Positions 22,857 to 33,055 of a DNA stretch of 64,000 bases are shown piece after piece. Source of the stretch: Ornithodoros turicata (Eukaryota > Arthropoda > Arachnida > Ixodida > Argasidae); the NCBI RefSeq assembly GCF_037126465.1, contig NC_088207.1, positions 42,282,143-42,346,142 of the forward strand. Direction: 5' to 3'. The notes below the pieces were generated by a model. It ran no database searches, was not told the DNA's origin, and was given only the letters and a program-made list of their open reading frames with translations. Position 1 is the first letter of the stretch, and the number at the start of each line of letters is the position of its first letter. Both the position numbers and the translations under genes were made by a program.

Positions 22857-23063
22857 TTAAGCATTTGCAAACAGCAGATGGTTGTATAGTGATTTCTTAA
22901 AATTAGTAACAGAAGTGGAACTATTAACAATGTGATTCAAGACGGTTGCAATAAAAAAATTAGATGATTGCGCACCATAATTGGTTCTCAAACGCGGAAT
23001 GAGACCATTGTTGCAATTTTCCAAGGCCACATTCTTTGTTTTCTTTGTTTCGCCGTTTTCCAT
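22857..23063 (-). pseudogene. LINE ORF2 C-terminal fragment
   Basis: The minus-strand frame contains LIPRLRTNYGAQSSNF, then VLNHIVNSSTSVTNFKKSLY. The pattern xRTNYGxQS...FKKxL is common at the C-terminus of CR1/Jockey-like LINE reverse transcriptases. It belongs to a different LINE lineage from the RNase H-bearing copies at 13.5-19 kb. Only the last ~60 residues are recognisable. Confidence 0.55.
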
Positions 23064-23069
23064 ACACTC

Positions 23070-24525
23070 TAATAAAGCAAATTGGGGAGCAATCAGACCT
23101 GCTAGTATACCATAGATTGAAAATATTCATTTTTTTTCCTTTGGTGTAATAAATATATCCCCCCTTTTTTCTACGTCCCCTGATTGAGGAATGTGCTCCC
23201 CAAACTTTTATTTTTATTTTGCACTGTACTTTTACTTTTTAGCCTCCTTTTTACTTGCTCCATTACTCTTTTCCTTCTGTACCGCGAGGCTTATCACCGC
23301 ATGTACCTCCTGGCTATCCCTTCAGCAACAAAATAACGCCTTCTCTCCTGGATTTTAAGCGAAAAGGTAAGTTCTACTCCATGACATTTATTGAACTGAG
23401 GAGAAGGTGACATCTACGAGACGACGGGACCGGACAGACGTCGATGGGGAATGGCCAGTATAAAATTAGATCGTTGGCGCTTGGGGAACAGGAGTGAAGG
23501 ATACTGCGTCATTCTTCAGACATCGGCCGTTCAAACTATGGCGGGCTAGCCCGCCATATTCAAACCTCGTAAGTACTCTTCGTTTTCCTCTCTTGCGGAA
23601 TACACATTGCTCCGACACATTGGTGCGACAGTTTCTTCGACAATATTAACCCTGTGACACTAGGGCTACAGGCCCTTCACAGAAGATGCAGTAAGCAATG
23701 TGTATTGCATTCGAGCAGGCCTCTTGCTTTCTGCTTAGAATTCCTGTGTCCGTGGCGTACGAAATATAGCCGAACATAGGAAACAGAAAAAGCACCGCTA
23801 AATTAAGTTAAATTTAATACAGCGGAAAGAATCTTGCCGCTCGATTTGTTTGACACGTTGACATCACGAGGTAATGTTCTTACGTGTGAAATGATGGTTA
23901 AGGTCTGTTTTAATAGTACAGCAGGACGGCCTACAGAATACTTTACCAGCTGTCGCGAATAATCAAAAGAACCAAATGCATGATCCGCTTCTCTTTCATT
24001 CTCATCTTCGTCATATATATATTTTTTTCTGTTCTTGCCACAACGGCACACAGCATATACTATAGAGATCTGATAATTTCGCGGCAGCGTTGCCCATCAT
24101 AAGGCTTTCCGCTGCCCTATAGCATTCAACCGCGGTGATAACATGATTACGACTGGGATTAAATTAGATGAATGCATGGTTGGCTCGGTATAGCGAGACC
24201 TGTCTTTGCCAGGAAATCCACTAATAGATGCAGGTCGCGCAGCTGCTACCCGGAATTGGTCCACGGCTGTAGTGGAAGGGAACAGATCAATTCGTTGCAT
24301 ATTCCCCTACGCGACATCGCCGGTAACGATAGCGAAATTTAATATGGCGATAGGATTCGCATACCGTGTCGCGAGTGGGACAAAGGCATGACGTCGCAGG
24401 GACGTAATGCTGCCTACATTCTGAGGGAAAAAGGAGTAATTTGGGGAGCAATTACAGCCTCTAGCCCCCTAGGTTGTAATTACTCCTCATTTTAGTTCCC
24501 TGGTCCTGAAATTTATTCCCCAGGG
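23070..24525. other. No gene recognised; dispersed repeat traces
   Basis: AATAAATATATCCCCCC near 23149-23165 matches the (complemented) motif near 45757-45775. GGGGAGCAATTAC at 24440-24452 and TAATTACTCC at 24477-24486 match the 15530-15795 repeat family. No coding region was identified. Confidence 0.45.
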
Positions 24526-24567
24526 GGTAACGTTAGTTAGTAAATTAGTAAAATAAGATAAGATAAA

Positions 24568-24701
24568 TGTTGGGGAACAAACGACGACGACATCTTTTTG
24601 GTACGTGCGCATCTATGCATGCGCACCTGCCAACGTTTTCTCATTCTCAGTAAACCTGTTGCACCCGCACTGTTCGGCCGTCTGTCATTGCAGATCCAAT
24701 A
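24568..24701 (+). repeat. Copia left LTR
   Basis: A 134-bp LTR from TGTTGGGG to CCAATA. A small palindrome GTGCGCATCTATGCATGCGCAC lies within it (stem GTGCGCAT/ATGCGCAC). The short length is common among Copia elements. Confidence 0.95.
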
Positions 24702-24827
24702 GGTTATGGGCCCAAAGTCACGGAACTGACATCTGCGCTGCACAGGAGGGAAGCTGCTACAGGGTCAGCCGCTGGAACTAGCTTCGTCTCTTCACAGTGC
24801 TCGAATTGGTTTCGGGACAGCAAGGAG

Positions 24828-25589
24828 GTGGGAGAAGCAAGCAAGTTTTCGGTCCCGAAGCTGACGGACAGTAATTACCAGGCGTGGAAATTCAGGATGA
24901 AGATGCTGCTAATAAGGGAGGAAACTTGGACTTTCGTAGGAGATGAAGACCCGGAGAGACCAACAGTTGCCTGGATTTCCGGCGACCGGAAGGCGCAGAG
25001 CACCATTTGCTTAAGCATTGACGACAGTCAAATAATACACGTCTGCAAATGCTCGTCGTCCACGATGATGTGGGAGGAACTTCGCAAGGTACATGAGGCG
25101 GTTAACCTGAACAATAAGTTGTACCTTTTGAGGAGGTTATATCAATCGAAGATGGACAGGGACGAGGACATGCAGGGCTACATACGGCGTGTTCTGGAAT
25201 TGGTGGAGCGCTTGCGCGGCATTGGAGAAGAGACTACCGACTTCCAGGTTGCTGCTCTTTTGCTTAGTGCGCTTCCTGACAGTTATGAAGCTCTTGTAAC
25301 CGCCCTTAATGCTCGTTCGGACGGAGATCTCACGCTAGCTTACGTCAAAGGGAAGCTGGACGATGAGTATAACAGGAAGCAAGGGTCTGCTGCCGCTACG
25401 GGCGACTCAGAATCAGCGCTTCGATCAAAGGCCCAGAACAGCGCGAAGAGTTTAGCCATGGCAGCCGCGACGGAATGCTTCTGGTGCAAAAAGGTTGGCC
25501 ACTTCACACGAGATTGTCTGGGAGCTGCAACTGTCTGGGGAGCGAGGTGCAAGGTTGGTATGCTACGCAGACGCAGACTGGGCAGGTGA
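24828..25589 (+). pseudogene. Copia gag with zinc knuckle, 3'-fused frame
   Basis: This is a 253-codon frame. Residues 8-20 (FSVPKLTDSNYQAWKFRM) and the downstream LxxL-rich region are the Copia gag (UBN2-type) pattern: W at 'YQAWKFRM', 'MWEELRKVHE', 'LYLLRRLYQSKM'. A CCHC knuckle, CFWCKKVGHFTRDC, lies at residues 217-230. Normal gag-pol would continue into protease. Here the frame crosses the deletion junction near 25520-25530 and ends after about 20 out-of-frame codons. The ATG chosen is the first in-frame one after the PBS; an upstream start is possible because the leader is only about 110 nt. The product would be a capsid-like protein that packages element RNA. Confidence 0.9.
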
Positions 25590-26022
25590 CATCAGGCACC
25601 GTAGATCAACAAGCGGCTACTTCATTAGTCTAGGAGGAAGCCCAGTTCTGTGGTCCAGCAGGAAGCAGACGTCCGTGGCGCTTTCATCGACAGAGGCTGA
25701 ATACGTCTCAGCGGCGCATGCCTCACAGGAAGTGATGTGGCTGCGACAGTTGCTCACCGACTTCGGCCACAGCATGGATGAGCCGACGTGTTTGCTCGAA
25801 GACAACCAGGGTTGCATCCAACTGTCGGTTAACGAGGGCATTAGCGCGAGGACGAAGCACATCGACGTTTGTCATCATCATCTGCGCGACCTAGTTCACC
25901 ACAGAATCATCGACCTCCAGTACTGCCAAACTAGCGAGATGGTCGCAGACATTTTTACGAAGCCACTGTCGGGAGCAAGACTCCAGAACCTCAGGGGCCG
26001 TTTAGGCCTCGTTGATGGCTAG
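25525..26022 (+). pseudogene. Copia RNase H domain, out of frame with gag
   Basis: The frame is +1 relative to gag. It shows the Copia RNase H signature: LVCYADADWAGD with the first acidic residues, SSTEAEYVSA with the Glu, and LLEDNQGCIQL with the next Asp. These are followed by RTKHIDVCHHHLRD and the C-terminal DIFTKPL. An in-frame ATG exists at 25495, but it lies in gag DNA, so the fragment has no natural start. It ends at a stop just before the purine run. CTGGGAG and CTGGGGAG near 25518 and 25538 may be microhomology at the deletion. Confidence 0.9.
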
Positions 26023-26041
26023 TCGTCGAGGGGGGGGGGGG

Positions 26042-26175
26042 TGTTGGGGAACAAACGACAACGACATCTTTTTGGTACGTGCGCATCTATGCATGCGCAC
26101 CCGCCCACGTTTTCTCTTTCTCAGTAAACCTATTGCACCCGCACTGTTCGGCCGTCTGTCACTGCAGATCCAATA
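26042..26175 (+). repeat. Copia right LTR
   Basis: The same length and ends as the left LTR, with six visible substitutions. It follows the G-rich polypurine run directly. Confidence 0.95.
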
Positions 26176-26184
26176 ATAAATAAG

Positions 26185-27990
26185 ATAGATAACATAAGAT
26201 AAACGTTGGGTAGACGAGCGGTCTGCCTGCCTAGACCTACGGCACTGCAAACGTGCCTAAACCTCGCATAGACTTTCTTGTATTTAGTCCTAAAAGGGAC
26301 TAACTGCCGTTGCACTGCATCTAGTCGGCAAAGAGCGCTAAAATTACTATGTCTTTCCGCCTTATAGAGTAAGTACTAGTGTGAACACCATATTTAACCG
26401 CTTTGCGGCGAAAAAATGGCTTCAAATGACTGCGATAGCCATCTGGAAAACGAAAACGACGAAGCTTATAGGGTGCAACAAAAAATATGTCATGCTACCG
26501 TTGAGGCAACACCCTACTGGCAGCACCAGCAGATACCAAAGATTCGCAATATCCCACATGATGGATAGGGAAGACGAAACGATGTAAGCGCTTAATCGGC
26601 GCGATCTGCATCCTCACCAATACGAGTAACATGGGCTCTTATACGTAACGCTACGCAGTGCCACAACGCATTATCTCCATTACATAATTTCCAGAATACG
26701 AGTGGAGTACTCGTCCAGGATATTTTTTTCAGCTATCATCGTCATCATCATCATCATGGTACAATTATTATTATTGTTATGCGCGAATACATGTGAATAT
26801 GCCCATGAAATAGAGCAAGCTGTGTCTGTTGAGCGTGTTGTGTCTGTCCTTTCGTGTTCCTTAGTCTCCGGGTTTTACATTATAGAGCAAGTTGTTCACG
26901 TTGTCTACGCTTATTGAAATAAAATAAAAAATATTCTCTCAGCATCACATAAATTCCGAAAAATTTCATTGTTTCTTGGAAGTTGAAGGCGTATGTACTT
27001 GTGTCGTCTCTAGCTGGAGCTCGCCTCGGCAAATTCTCATTACTTGTAATACTCCTAGCTGTGTATATAGCAATATGACAGGTATTTTAAATGATCTTTG
27101 TTTTTGCCAGGAAACTTCCTCACCATCAATTATGCCCTGCACATAATTTATACAAAAGATACCAATTTCTTTGATGTCCAATGAGCAGATATTTCTTCAT
27201 TATGTCCCTTCCTTTCAGTGTTGTTCCGGGAAGATCTTTTCTTAGATCCTTTCAGTTCATCGAACGTCCTACAGGAAATTCGTTATTCAGAAAAGCGTAT
27301 GTTCTCAAACTTCCACGCAACAGGAAAGCAAACAAAATCTGCGAAGTTTCTCGTGGAATACATGGAAAGAAAAGGAGACTGTACCTGGCAATCAGGGAAC
27401 TCGACAGGCGGACCTATACAACCTGTCATCGGTTTTCGATGCCCGAATCACACAGCCTAGCGCGATGTACACGTCGCGGCCAGAACCGTCGCACATATGA
27501 CGTCTCGAAAGAGGAGAAGAACGGCAAGGATATGAGCGCAGCCCCGCTTATTATGGAATGTGCTACAGTCATTTCTGAATGGCGCAGAGTGGAATGCACC
27601 TTTACGCGATGCAAGCATATTTAGGCCTATATAGTAGAACGCTATTGTGCGGCGTAATCGCCATACGACGTTTTCTTTTTTCTTTCTTTCTTTTTCTTTC
27701 ACGGAAACAACGGCGACGGCTTAACGATTTTCCGCTCGACTCCGACAACAATACGCCTCGGCCGATTTCCTACTAGCGACCAGATATACTTGTGGCGAAC
27801 GACGGAAGTGACGCGTCCGGCTTGACCAATCAGGTGCCTGTCGTGAAGTGGTCGCACGTAGAGTCCTGGATGGCGTCCTGGCGTGTCCTGGCGCGTAGAG
27901 TCCCCGTATACAGTGACTCTAGTCGCGCGCACAGCCAACGCCACCTAGATAAAGAAAGCCGGGCTGACACCTCCTCTTCCTCCTTCGCGA
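26185..27990. other. No gene recognised
   Basis: CGTTGGGTAGACGAGCG at about 26203-26219 is close to CGTTGGCTAGACGAGCG at 40372-40388, marking a dispersed repeat interrupted by the Copia insertion. The 147-codon frame at 27181-27624 has no recognisable motif. A TTTC-rich tract lies at 27676-27702. Confidence 0.45.
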
Positions 27991-27994
27991 GGTG

Positions 27995-28270
27995 GACATG
28001 ATGGTGGTGGTGGTGATGGTGAAAGGGCTCGCCGTTGTCGGCCTCACTGAGGTGGGCAACGTCACGACTGACGCCCTGGGGAATGTGCGTCCTGGGCCGA
28101 CTTCTAAGGGATTTGTGCCGACATATGTCTGAAAGCGTCTGAGGAAAATCCAGGAGCCAGGTGGAGTGGTGGTGGTGGTGATAGGGCTTGCCGTTGTCGG
28201 CCTCACGTATGTGGGCAACGTCACGACTCACGCCCTGGGGGAATGTGCGTCCTGGGCCGACTTCTAAGGA
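27995..28270 (-). mobile_element. Tandem pair of CAC-tailed SINEs
   Basis: There are two successive minus-strand copies. Unit one (27995-28162) has the CAC tail (GTG repeats on +), the tail block complementary to GTCGTGACGTTGCCCACC, the GTCCTGGGCCGACTT core and the ATGTCTGAAAGCGTCTGAGG stretch. Unit two (about 28165-28269) repeats the tail and core and stops within the core. AGCCAGGTGGA occurs at both unit ends (28153 and 28267 areas), and GAGGTGGACATG lies just before unit one. This suggests a duplication by recombination rather than two insertions. Both heads are missing. Confidence 0.8.
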
Positions 28271-28284
28271 GCCAGGTGGACATG

Positions 28285-28980
28285 GAGTCGTGACGTCGTC
28301 CGTTTCAGCCAATCACCGCAGACGATTTGAAGCACAGGCTTCGCGTGGCTATCAGTGGCTGCGCATGTGGCTCGTTTTCATAGCTAACGGCCGCCTCGCG
28401 GTCCTTTAAGCGGTTAGGCTTCGTTTATTCTGGGTGGTGTTGGCATTAGGGATGGGGAAGTTACTCGACAAAAGAAACTCGTCACCTAAGCTAGCGTGCA
28501 AGAAATGTAACTACGTTACTAACGACGTTACAGGTCATGAAAATGAATTTGAAGTTAATAAGCTATTTTGGAAAAGTAACGAGATACTTTCAAGTTACTT
28601 GCTATACCTAATATACACTTTGCAGTTCTTGATATCTGTATAATTAATTCAGGTATTGATCTCACAGCGGGCGGTGCAGGACGTTTTATAATAGCTTTGA
28701 TATATGAAAACCATACCAATATCTGATGTGACGAAGGAAGCCAGCCTTTATGTGCTTCTGTAGGAAGGGATTTGATTATTTTAATAAATAATAAATCTAG
28801 TAATAAGGTTCTTGAACGGAGCACAAAGCAAGTAGTGCACAAACACGAAGTAGAACCGTGCCAAGTTTTAATCCTGCCACACAGCGCCCTCTGACATTAT
28901 AAATACACCGCTCCTCGTTATGATGAGCGTCACTTGAACCTCCTGGTGAACAGAATTTGTAACGTTCACCGCGTAACAAT
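28285..28980. other. No gene; hAT-like GTTACT motifs
   Basis: From about 28448 (GGGATGGGGAAGTTACTCG) to 28600 the sequence is rich in GTAAC/GTTAC and resembles one half of a non-autonomous hAT. I found no matching right end. The minus-strand frame at 28797-29171 is unsupported. Confidence 0.35.
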
Positions 28981-28985
28981 AAACG

Positions 28986-29493
28986 CCGAAACGCATGGGG
29001 CGCTTTCCCAGCGTCAAAACGTCGCGAGTGCGCCGTGACCTTGTACGGGCGGCGAAGACCAGCCCACGTGACGATCACCCGAAACAAATGGAACGCGTAC
29101 AGAGCGAGTGACGCGCGCCAATGTTGCCACGTTCGTCGACCACAAGCGTTTGTTGGAATGTGCCGATGCATTATTTTCTACGGTTTCTGCCTTCATTCGT
29201 TCCAGATATCGTTGAAACGTAGAAGTAAATTTACTGTGGTGGAAACTGTCTCAAAAATGTGTTCGAGTTACTCATACGCAACTTTGTCTGCCACACGGCG
29301 GCCGTCGCTCTGTCCATTCCTCGGAAAAACGACAAAAACGACGAAAAGCGACGAAAACCTACGAATATCTGTAGTCGACAGATGTCGGCGTACGCTCTCC
29401 GCGCGCGCTGGAAAACTAGCTTTGCCGAGGTCACACGCACGCCGTGCACGCGCGCGTCGTGAAATCCTCAGAAAAATGCCCCATGCGTTTCGG
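28986..29493. mobile_element. TIR element candidate, 16-bp perfect ends
   Basis: CCGAAACGCATGGGGC at 28986-29001 is repeated as its exact complement at 29478-29493. There is no target duplication that I can see and no coding region. The right end lies only 7 bp from the next element. It could also be a chance pair of a dispersed motif. Confidence 0.5.
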
Positions 29494-29500
29494 CCTTAAA

Positions 29501-30328
29501 GGTACTGTAAAGCAGCACCGATCAAATGTCATTTAGTGTAGCTATTCGATAGTCCAAGCCACCAGGACAAAAACTGCGCAAGTTTCATTCCAATTGACGG
29601 TGCGATTAATTAGAAAATTACAATTAAAGATTACCGGCAACACTGTACTAGGTATTCGAAAGGAATCCGTACTCCTGATACATACGGCGGCAACCACATT
29701 GCATGCGTATAACACTGGGCCCGACATAACAATCCACCACAATCCACCATAAAATCCGCCCCTGCAATCCACACAACGATCCACATCTGAGGATAAACGG
29801 ATAAGCGAACTGAAATGAAATGCTGAGCCGTTTAAAAAAATGTGTCAGACGTTCAAGAAGTCAGACACAGTCGGGACTTGTTTGTTCACAGAGGTTCACA
29901 GAGAGAGTTTGTTCGTTTGAAAGAGGCCGCGAACAGAAGGAGCGCGCAGGCGCAGCAGAGAAGTAGGGAGAGCCTCCATCGAACAGCGGCCAGCGGTGTG
30001 TTACTTCGCAAAAACAGGGGTTAACGGTTTAAACTGTTAACAGGGGTTTCAGAATGCATAGGTAAAGAAGAAAACCAATAATATGGTTACTAAAATAACG
30101 AAGTTCCGATGTAATAGTGTGTAATACCAATTTTCAATGTTGCCCGCTGAACAGGAGGTTGTTTGACTCCAGGCGTCGCACCGCCCCACTACGCCGCATC
30201 TTTCATGGCAAATTAAAAATATTTATAGCGCGTTGTCGGTCGTATGGTTGCGCATATGGTATTTAGAAGCAACAAAGTCTCTAGTCACATCACCGGCATA
30301 TCATGCTTGTCTACTGCTTTACAGTACC
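29501..30328. mobile_element. TIR element, 15-bp perfect ends
   Basis: GGTACTGTAAAGCAG at 29501-29515 is exactly complemented at 30314-30328. TTAAA precedes the left end. The interior has no transposase; a short basic frame at 29842-30024 is not recognisable. The superfamily is not assigned because no clear target duplication is visible. Confidence 0.65.
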
Positions 30329-30329
30329 G

Positions 30330-31000
30330 ACAGCGACCGGAGGCGGAATATGTGCGTCATTGTGTAACGTGTTTATTACCGTACGCGTAGAAATCATACA
30401 TATGCAGTAATACACGGTATATCCATGTGGTCGAGGCTCGTTACAGAGCACGACGCTGAGGAGCGGCCGGACGGTAAGCACGGCGTCGGACCGCGAAGTA
30501 CCGTTGTGGAAGCGTCGGTTGCGGGTGGGCACGGCACTTTATCGTCAAGCTGACGGCACGACCGCTCAACATACCGGCGTCCAGAAAACGCAGGATGGGC
30601 AACAACGATATCAACGTTATTGATATTAGAATACACTCGTGTACATACTGTAACTTCTGTGTTTTTGGCTCAATAGTTCTCAAGATAGTTCTCACAAGCA
30701 CTAAGATTGTTCACGAAGATACGGGAAGTAAAAAAAAGAAAAGGTTATTCATTTGTATTTTGTTAAGGAGACGTAACGTTGACAACCACGTCGACACGTG
30801 TTGATTTTTCAAGTAATTAGCTGGTTTCGGCTTACGTATTTCTTGCGCGGAGCAGCGTACTAATGCGCTTTTTCGCTCAGCTATCCGGCTGCCAATTCCG
30901 TGTTCATACGCATGGTTCACACGCGGGGATGACGGAAGATAAGGAATAGCCGCCAGGGACGCTTCGGTATGCCTTCTCCTTCTCTATACTACTAGTACAC
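30330..31000. other. No gene recognised
   Basis: Overlapping short frames on both strands, none supported. TTTCTTGCGCGGAGCAGCG (30839-30857) reappears inverted at about 31432-31452, on the other side of the 31003-31218 element, as part of a longer inverted similarity (AATTAGCTGGTTTCGG and CCGAAACCAGTTAATT). Confidence 0.5.
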
Positions 31001-31002
31001 TA

Positions 31003-31218
31003 GGCCTGGTTTCACCAACTCTGGTTAACTTTGAACCGAGATCAAAAGTTGCTACAACTTGAAGGTAACACTGAATTCTTTTTGCAAAGGGTAGTTGGTG
31101 GCGTGATGAATGTTTCAGTGACAATAACTCCCTAGTGAAACAGAGTTAAGTGTTGAATTCAAGTAAAGGGACCATTGATCCCGGTTCAAATCTTAACCGG
31201 CGTTGGTGAAGCCGGTCC
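31003..31218. mobile_element. Short TIR MITE (PIF/Harbinger-like ends)
   Basis: GGCCTGGTTTCACCAACTC at the left and its diverged complement GTTGGTGAAGCCGGTCC at the right form an inverted repeat. It continues inward through GGTTAA and TTTGAACC...GATCAA for about 45 bp. Length is 216 bp with no coding. A 3-bp target duplication is not clear. The superfamily is a guess from the look of the ends. Confidence 0.55.
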
Positions 31219-31219
31219 A

Positions 31220-31735
31220 AGGTGGATTCGTCATCGCCACGATAAAGGCACGGAACCTCACCTACAGACCGACAGCACCACGAGCGCTGCGTACCAATCG
31301 GGTAAAGAAGGAGAGGGAATTCCGAATACTCTCTTGGCGGCTGTTCCTTATCTTCCGCTACCCCCCTACCCCGGTGTGTGTGAACTAGGCGGATGGAGAC
31401 GGAATTGGCAGCCGGACAGCCGAGCGAAAGAACGCTGCTCCGCGCAAGAAATATGTAAACCGAAACCAGTTAATTACCCGAAAAATCACAAGCATCGACG
31501 AGGTTTTTTTGCTGGAATATTTTTCGCTAGAGATTCCGATCTGTGGAACAGAGGTTCCGAAAGCGTCCGAAGTGAAATTTAAAGGTTAGGAATTTTATTT
31601 ATTTATTTAGCGTATGCAAATGAGCCGCTCACTGCTGAGTTCTTGGCCGATGTCTCAGGGATGCTCACTGAAAAGAAAGCTTTTCGATAGCGCCACCTGT
31701 TGGCGAATTATACAGCAGGGGGATCATTGTGAAAC
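31220..31735. other. No gene recognised; inverted partner of 30.8 kb
   Basis: Positions about 31430-31485 mirror 30805-30860 (see the entry at 30330). Together with the element between them this may be one larger foldback structure. No exon was identified. Confidence 0.4.
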
Positions 31736-31740
31736 ACCCG

Positions 31741-32036
31741 CACTCTTAAAAATGAACTTCACCGCATAGTACGCTCCAAGCCAATCATTATCTCGAATGA
31801 CATCGTCCTTTTCCCTAATTTGTTGAAAACGGTAGGCGTGCGCCTTTTTTGTGACACTTATGCAGTTCATAGTTCTCACAAAGATGGCGTACGCTTCCCG
31901 TTTCCATCAAATCAGGGGAGAGAATGATGTCATTCTAAATGATGGTTGGGGGGGGGGGGGTATATGTTTATTCACACAAAGGAGGCTGATGGTTGGCTAG
32001 GAGCGTGCTATGCGGTGAAGTTCTGTTTTAGGAGTG
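31741..32036. mobile_element. CACTCTTAAAA MITE copy with nested insertion
   Basis: The left arm begins CACTCTTAAAAATGAACTTC exactly as at 44586. The right arm ends GCGGTGAAGTTCTGTTTTAG then GAGTG. The middle includes TTGTTGAAAACGGTAGGCGT and GACACTTATGCAGTT. CG is found on both sides instead of TA. A 37-bp insert at 31950-31986 interrupts the right arm. Confidence 0.8.
31950..31986 (-). mobile_element. Tiny retroelement 3' end with 10-bp TSD
   Basis: TGATGGTTGG flanks it on both sides (31940-31949 and 31987-31996). On the minus strand the insert reads GAATAAACATATAC followed by a C run, so it contains an AATAAA signal and a homopolymer end. It appears to be an extremely 5'-truncated retrotransposition product. 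AATAAATATATCCCC near 23150 and the complement near 45757-45775 are related ends. Confidence 0.65.
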
Positions 32037-32307
32037 CGGTGTATAAAACCCAGTAACACAAAACATAGAAAACATTGAAAACAAAAGCACTAAGATTGTT
32101 CACGTACGATAAATCTTTTTTCTCACAATTACTGTCGTAATATATGCAAAATATGCAAAATGCGACGCGCCATCTCACGGTAACGGTTGTGACTAGGGCG
32201 GCCATATTGGTAGAGTCGACATGCGCGCGCGTTAGGGTGCTGCTGTACTACATGTCTCGTCCTGTACGTTCACATACACTGCGGGATCGTACCTATTTTT
32301 GACAAGA

Positions 32308-32373
32308 ATGCCAACGCACTGCTGCGTTCCATTGTGTAAACAACGTGGAACCAAAGACAGCGACGGGAACAAG
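32308..32373 (+). CDS. THAP domain protein, candidate exon 1
   Basis: The frame starts at an ATG and reads MPTHCCVPLCKQRGTKDSDG then NK before a GT donor (AAG|GTTGGT at 32374). THAP domains are C2CH zinc fingers that bind DNA, found in chromatin-associated regulators and in P-element-type transposases. They begin within the first residues with C-x(2-4)-C, here Cys5 or Cys6 and Cys10. Reading through the donor loses the pattern, whereas splicing to 32986 restores it in phase 0. The gene might be a host regulator or a P-element-derived relic. Position directly after the MITE at 31741-32036 and in a repeat-dense region is noted. Confidence 0.7.
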
Positions 32374-32985
32374 GTTGGTGTCACCCACTTTACTCTGTTC
32401 AGTGTGCCTGGTAGTAACCCTAGAAGCGGCCGTGAAATGCAGTGAATAGTACGCACGCAGTATACCACGGGCTCTTTTTAAGAGATGAGGGTGTTCTACG
32501 TTGATAATAGAGAACATAATGAAACAGGGCTAGGAAGAAAAACAGCTAGTACTTGGGTAGTACTTGGGTTACGTGCAGTCTCGTGTGCCACTTAGCTTGT
32601 GTCTTTGTCTTCCAACCGCGCTTGAGCTTCTCCCCAGAACATCAGCTGCTCTCACCAAGCCATAGCCTCCTCCATACTGAGTATATAGGAGGTTACGATC
32701 GAGTGATCGCGCATAACGGTCGCGTATCGCGTGACGCACGCGAATGAAAAGATAGGTGTTGCATAGGAGGGGAATTTTGCGATCGCGCAATGTTGCGATG
32801 CTGTGTTGGCTAAGGCATTCATGTGCGGACCTCGTTGTCGATGCATCCTGCATGACCTGAACAAACAGGGCTTCCACAAGGGCATAGCTTATTCAGAATG
32901 AAATAATAAATACAATTGTTGTTCTCCTCGAGCCTTGCTGGCACGCAAAACATGATATATGCTAACAGTGTTCTGTCTTTTGTAG

Positions 32986-33054
32986 GTGTCCTTTCACCTT
33001 TTTCCAAATGATGAGACACTATACAAGAAGTGGATTATTGCCATCAAGCGAGAC
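32986..33054 (+). CDS. THAP domain protein, candidate exon 2
   Basis: The acceptor TTCTGTCTTTTGTAG lies at 32971-32985. Exon 2 reads VSFHLFPNDETLYKKWIIAI then KRD, ending at a donor GAC|GTAACT (33055). This is the central THAP block: the FP pair, then the invariant Trp of 'KKWIIAI'. It joins exon 1 in phase 0. The last THAP part (Cys-x2-His and the AVPTIF-like end) should be in a later exon. I looked through about 1.5 kb downstream and did not find it, so the gene continues far away, is truncated, or is dead. Without splicing, the frame stops three codons later. Confidence 0.7.
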
Positions 33055-33055
33055 G

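Larger units (their letters stand above)
24568..26175 (+). mobile_element. Internally deleted Ty1/Copia LTR retrotransposon
   Basis: This is a structurally complete insertion: 5-bp TSD ATAAA at 24563-24567 and 26176-26180, and two 134-bp LTRs starting TGTTGGGGAA and ending CAATA. The primer site GGTTATGGGCCCA lies at 24702-24714, immediately after the left LTR, and a 12-G purine run at 26030-26041 precedes the right LTR. The LTRs differ at six positions by my count (about 95.5% identity). Inside, gag is joined almost directly to the RNase H region: protease, integrase and reverse transcriptase are gone. The PBS matches the internal initiator-tRNA-Met priming used by animal Copia elements. The left and right flanks are an older repeat (GTTAGTTAGTAAATTAG), also present at about 38326-38366. 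Confidence 0.95.

Noticed and set aside
27830..28312. His-rich minus-strand proteins
   Set aside because: They are translations of SINE tails and CAC repeats.
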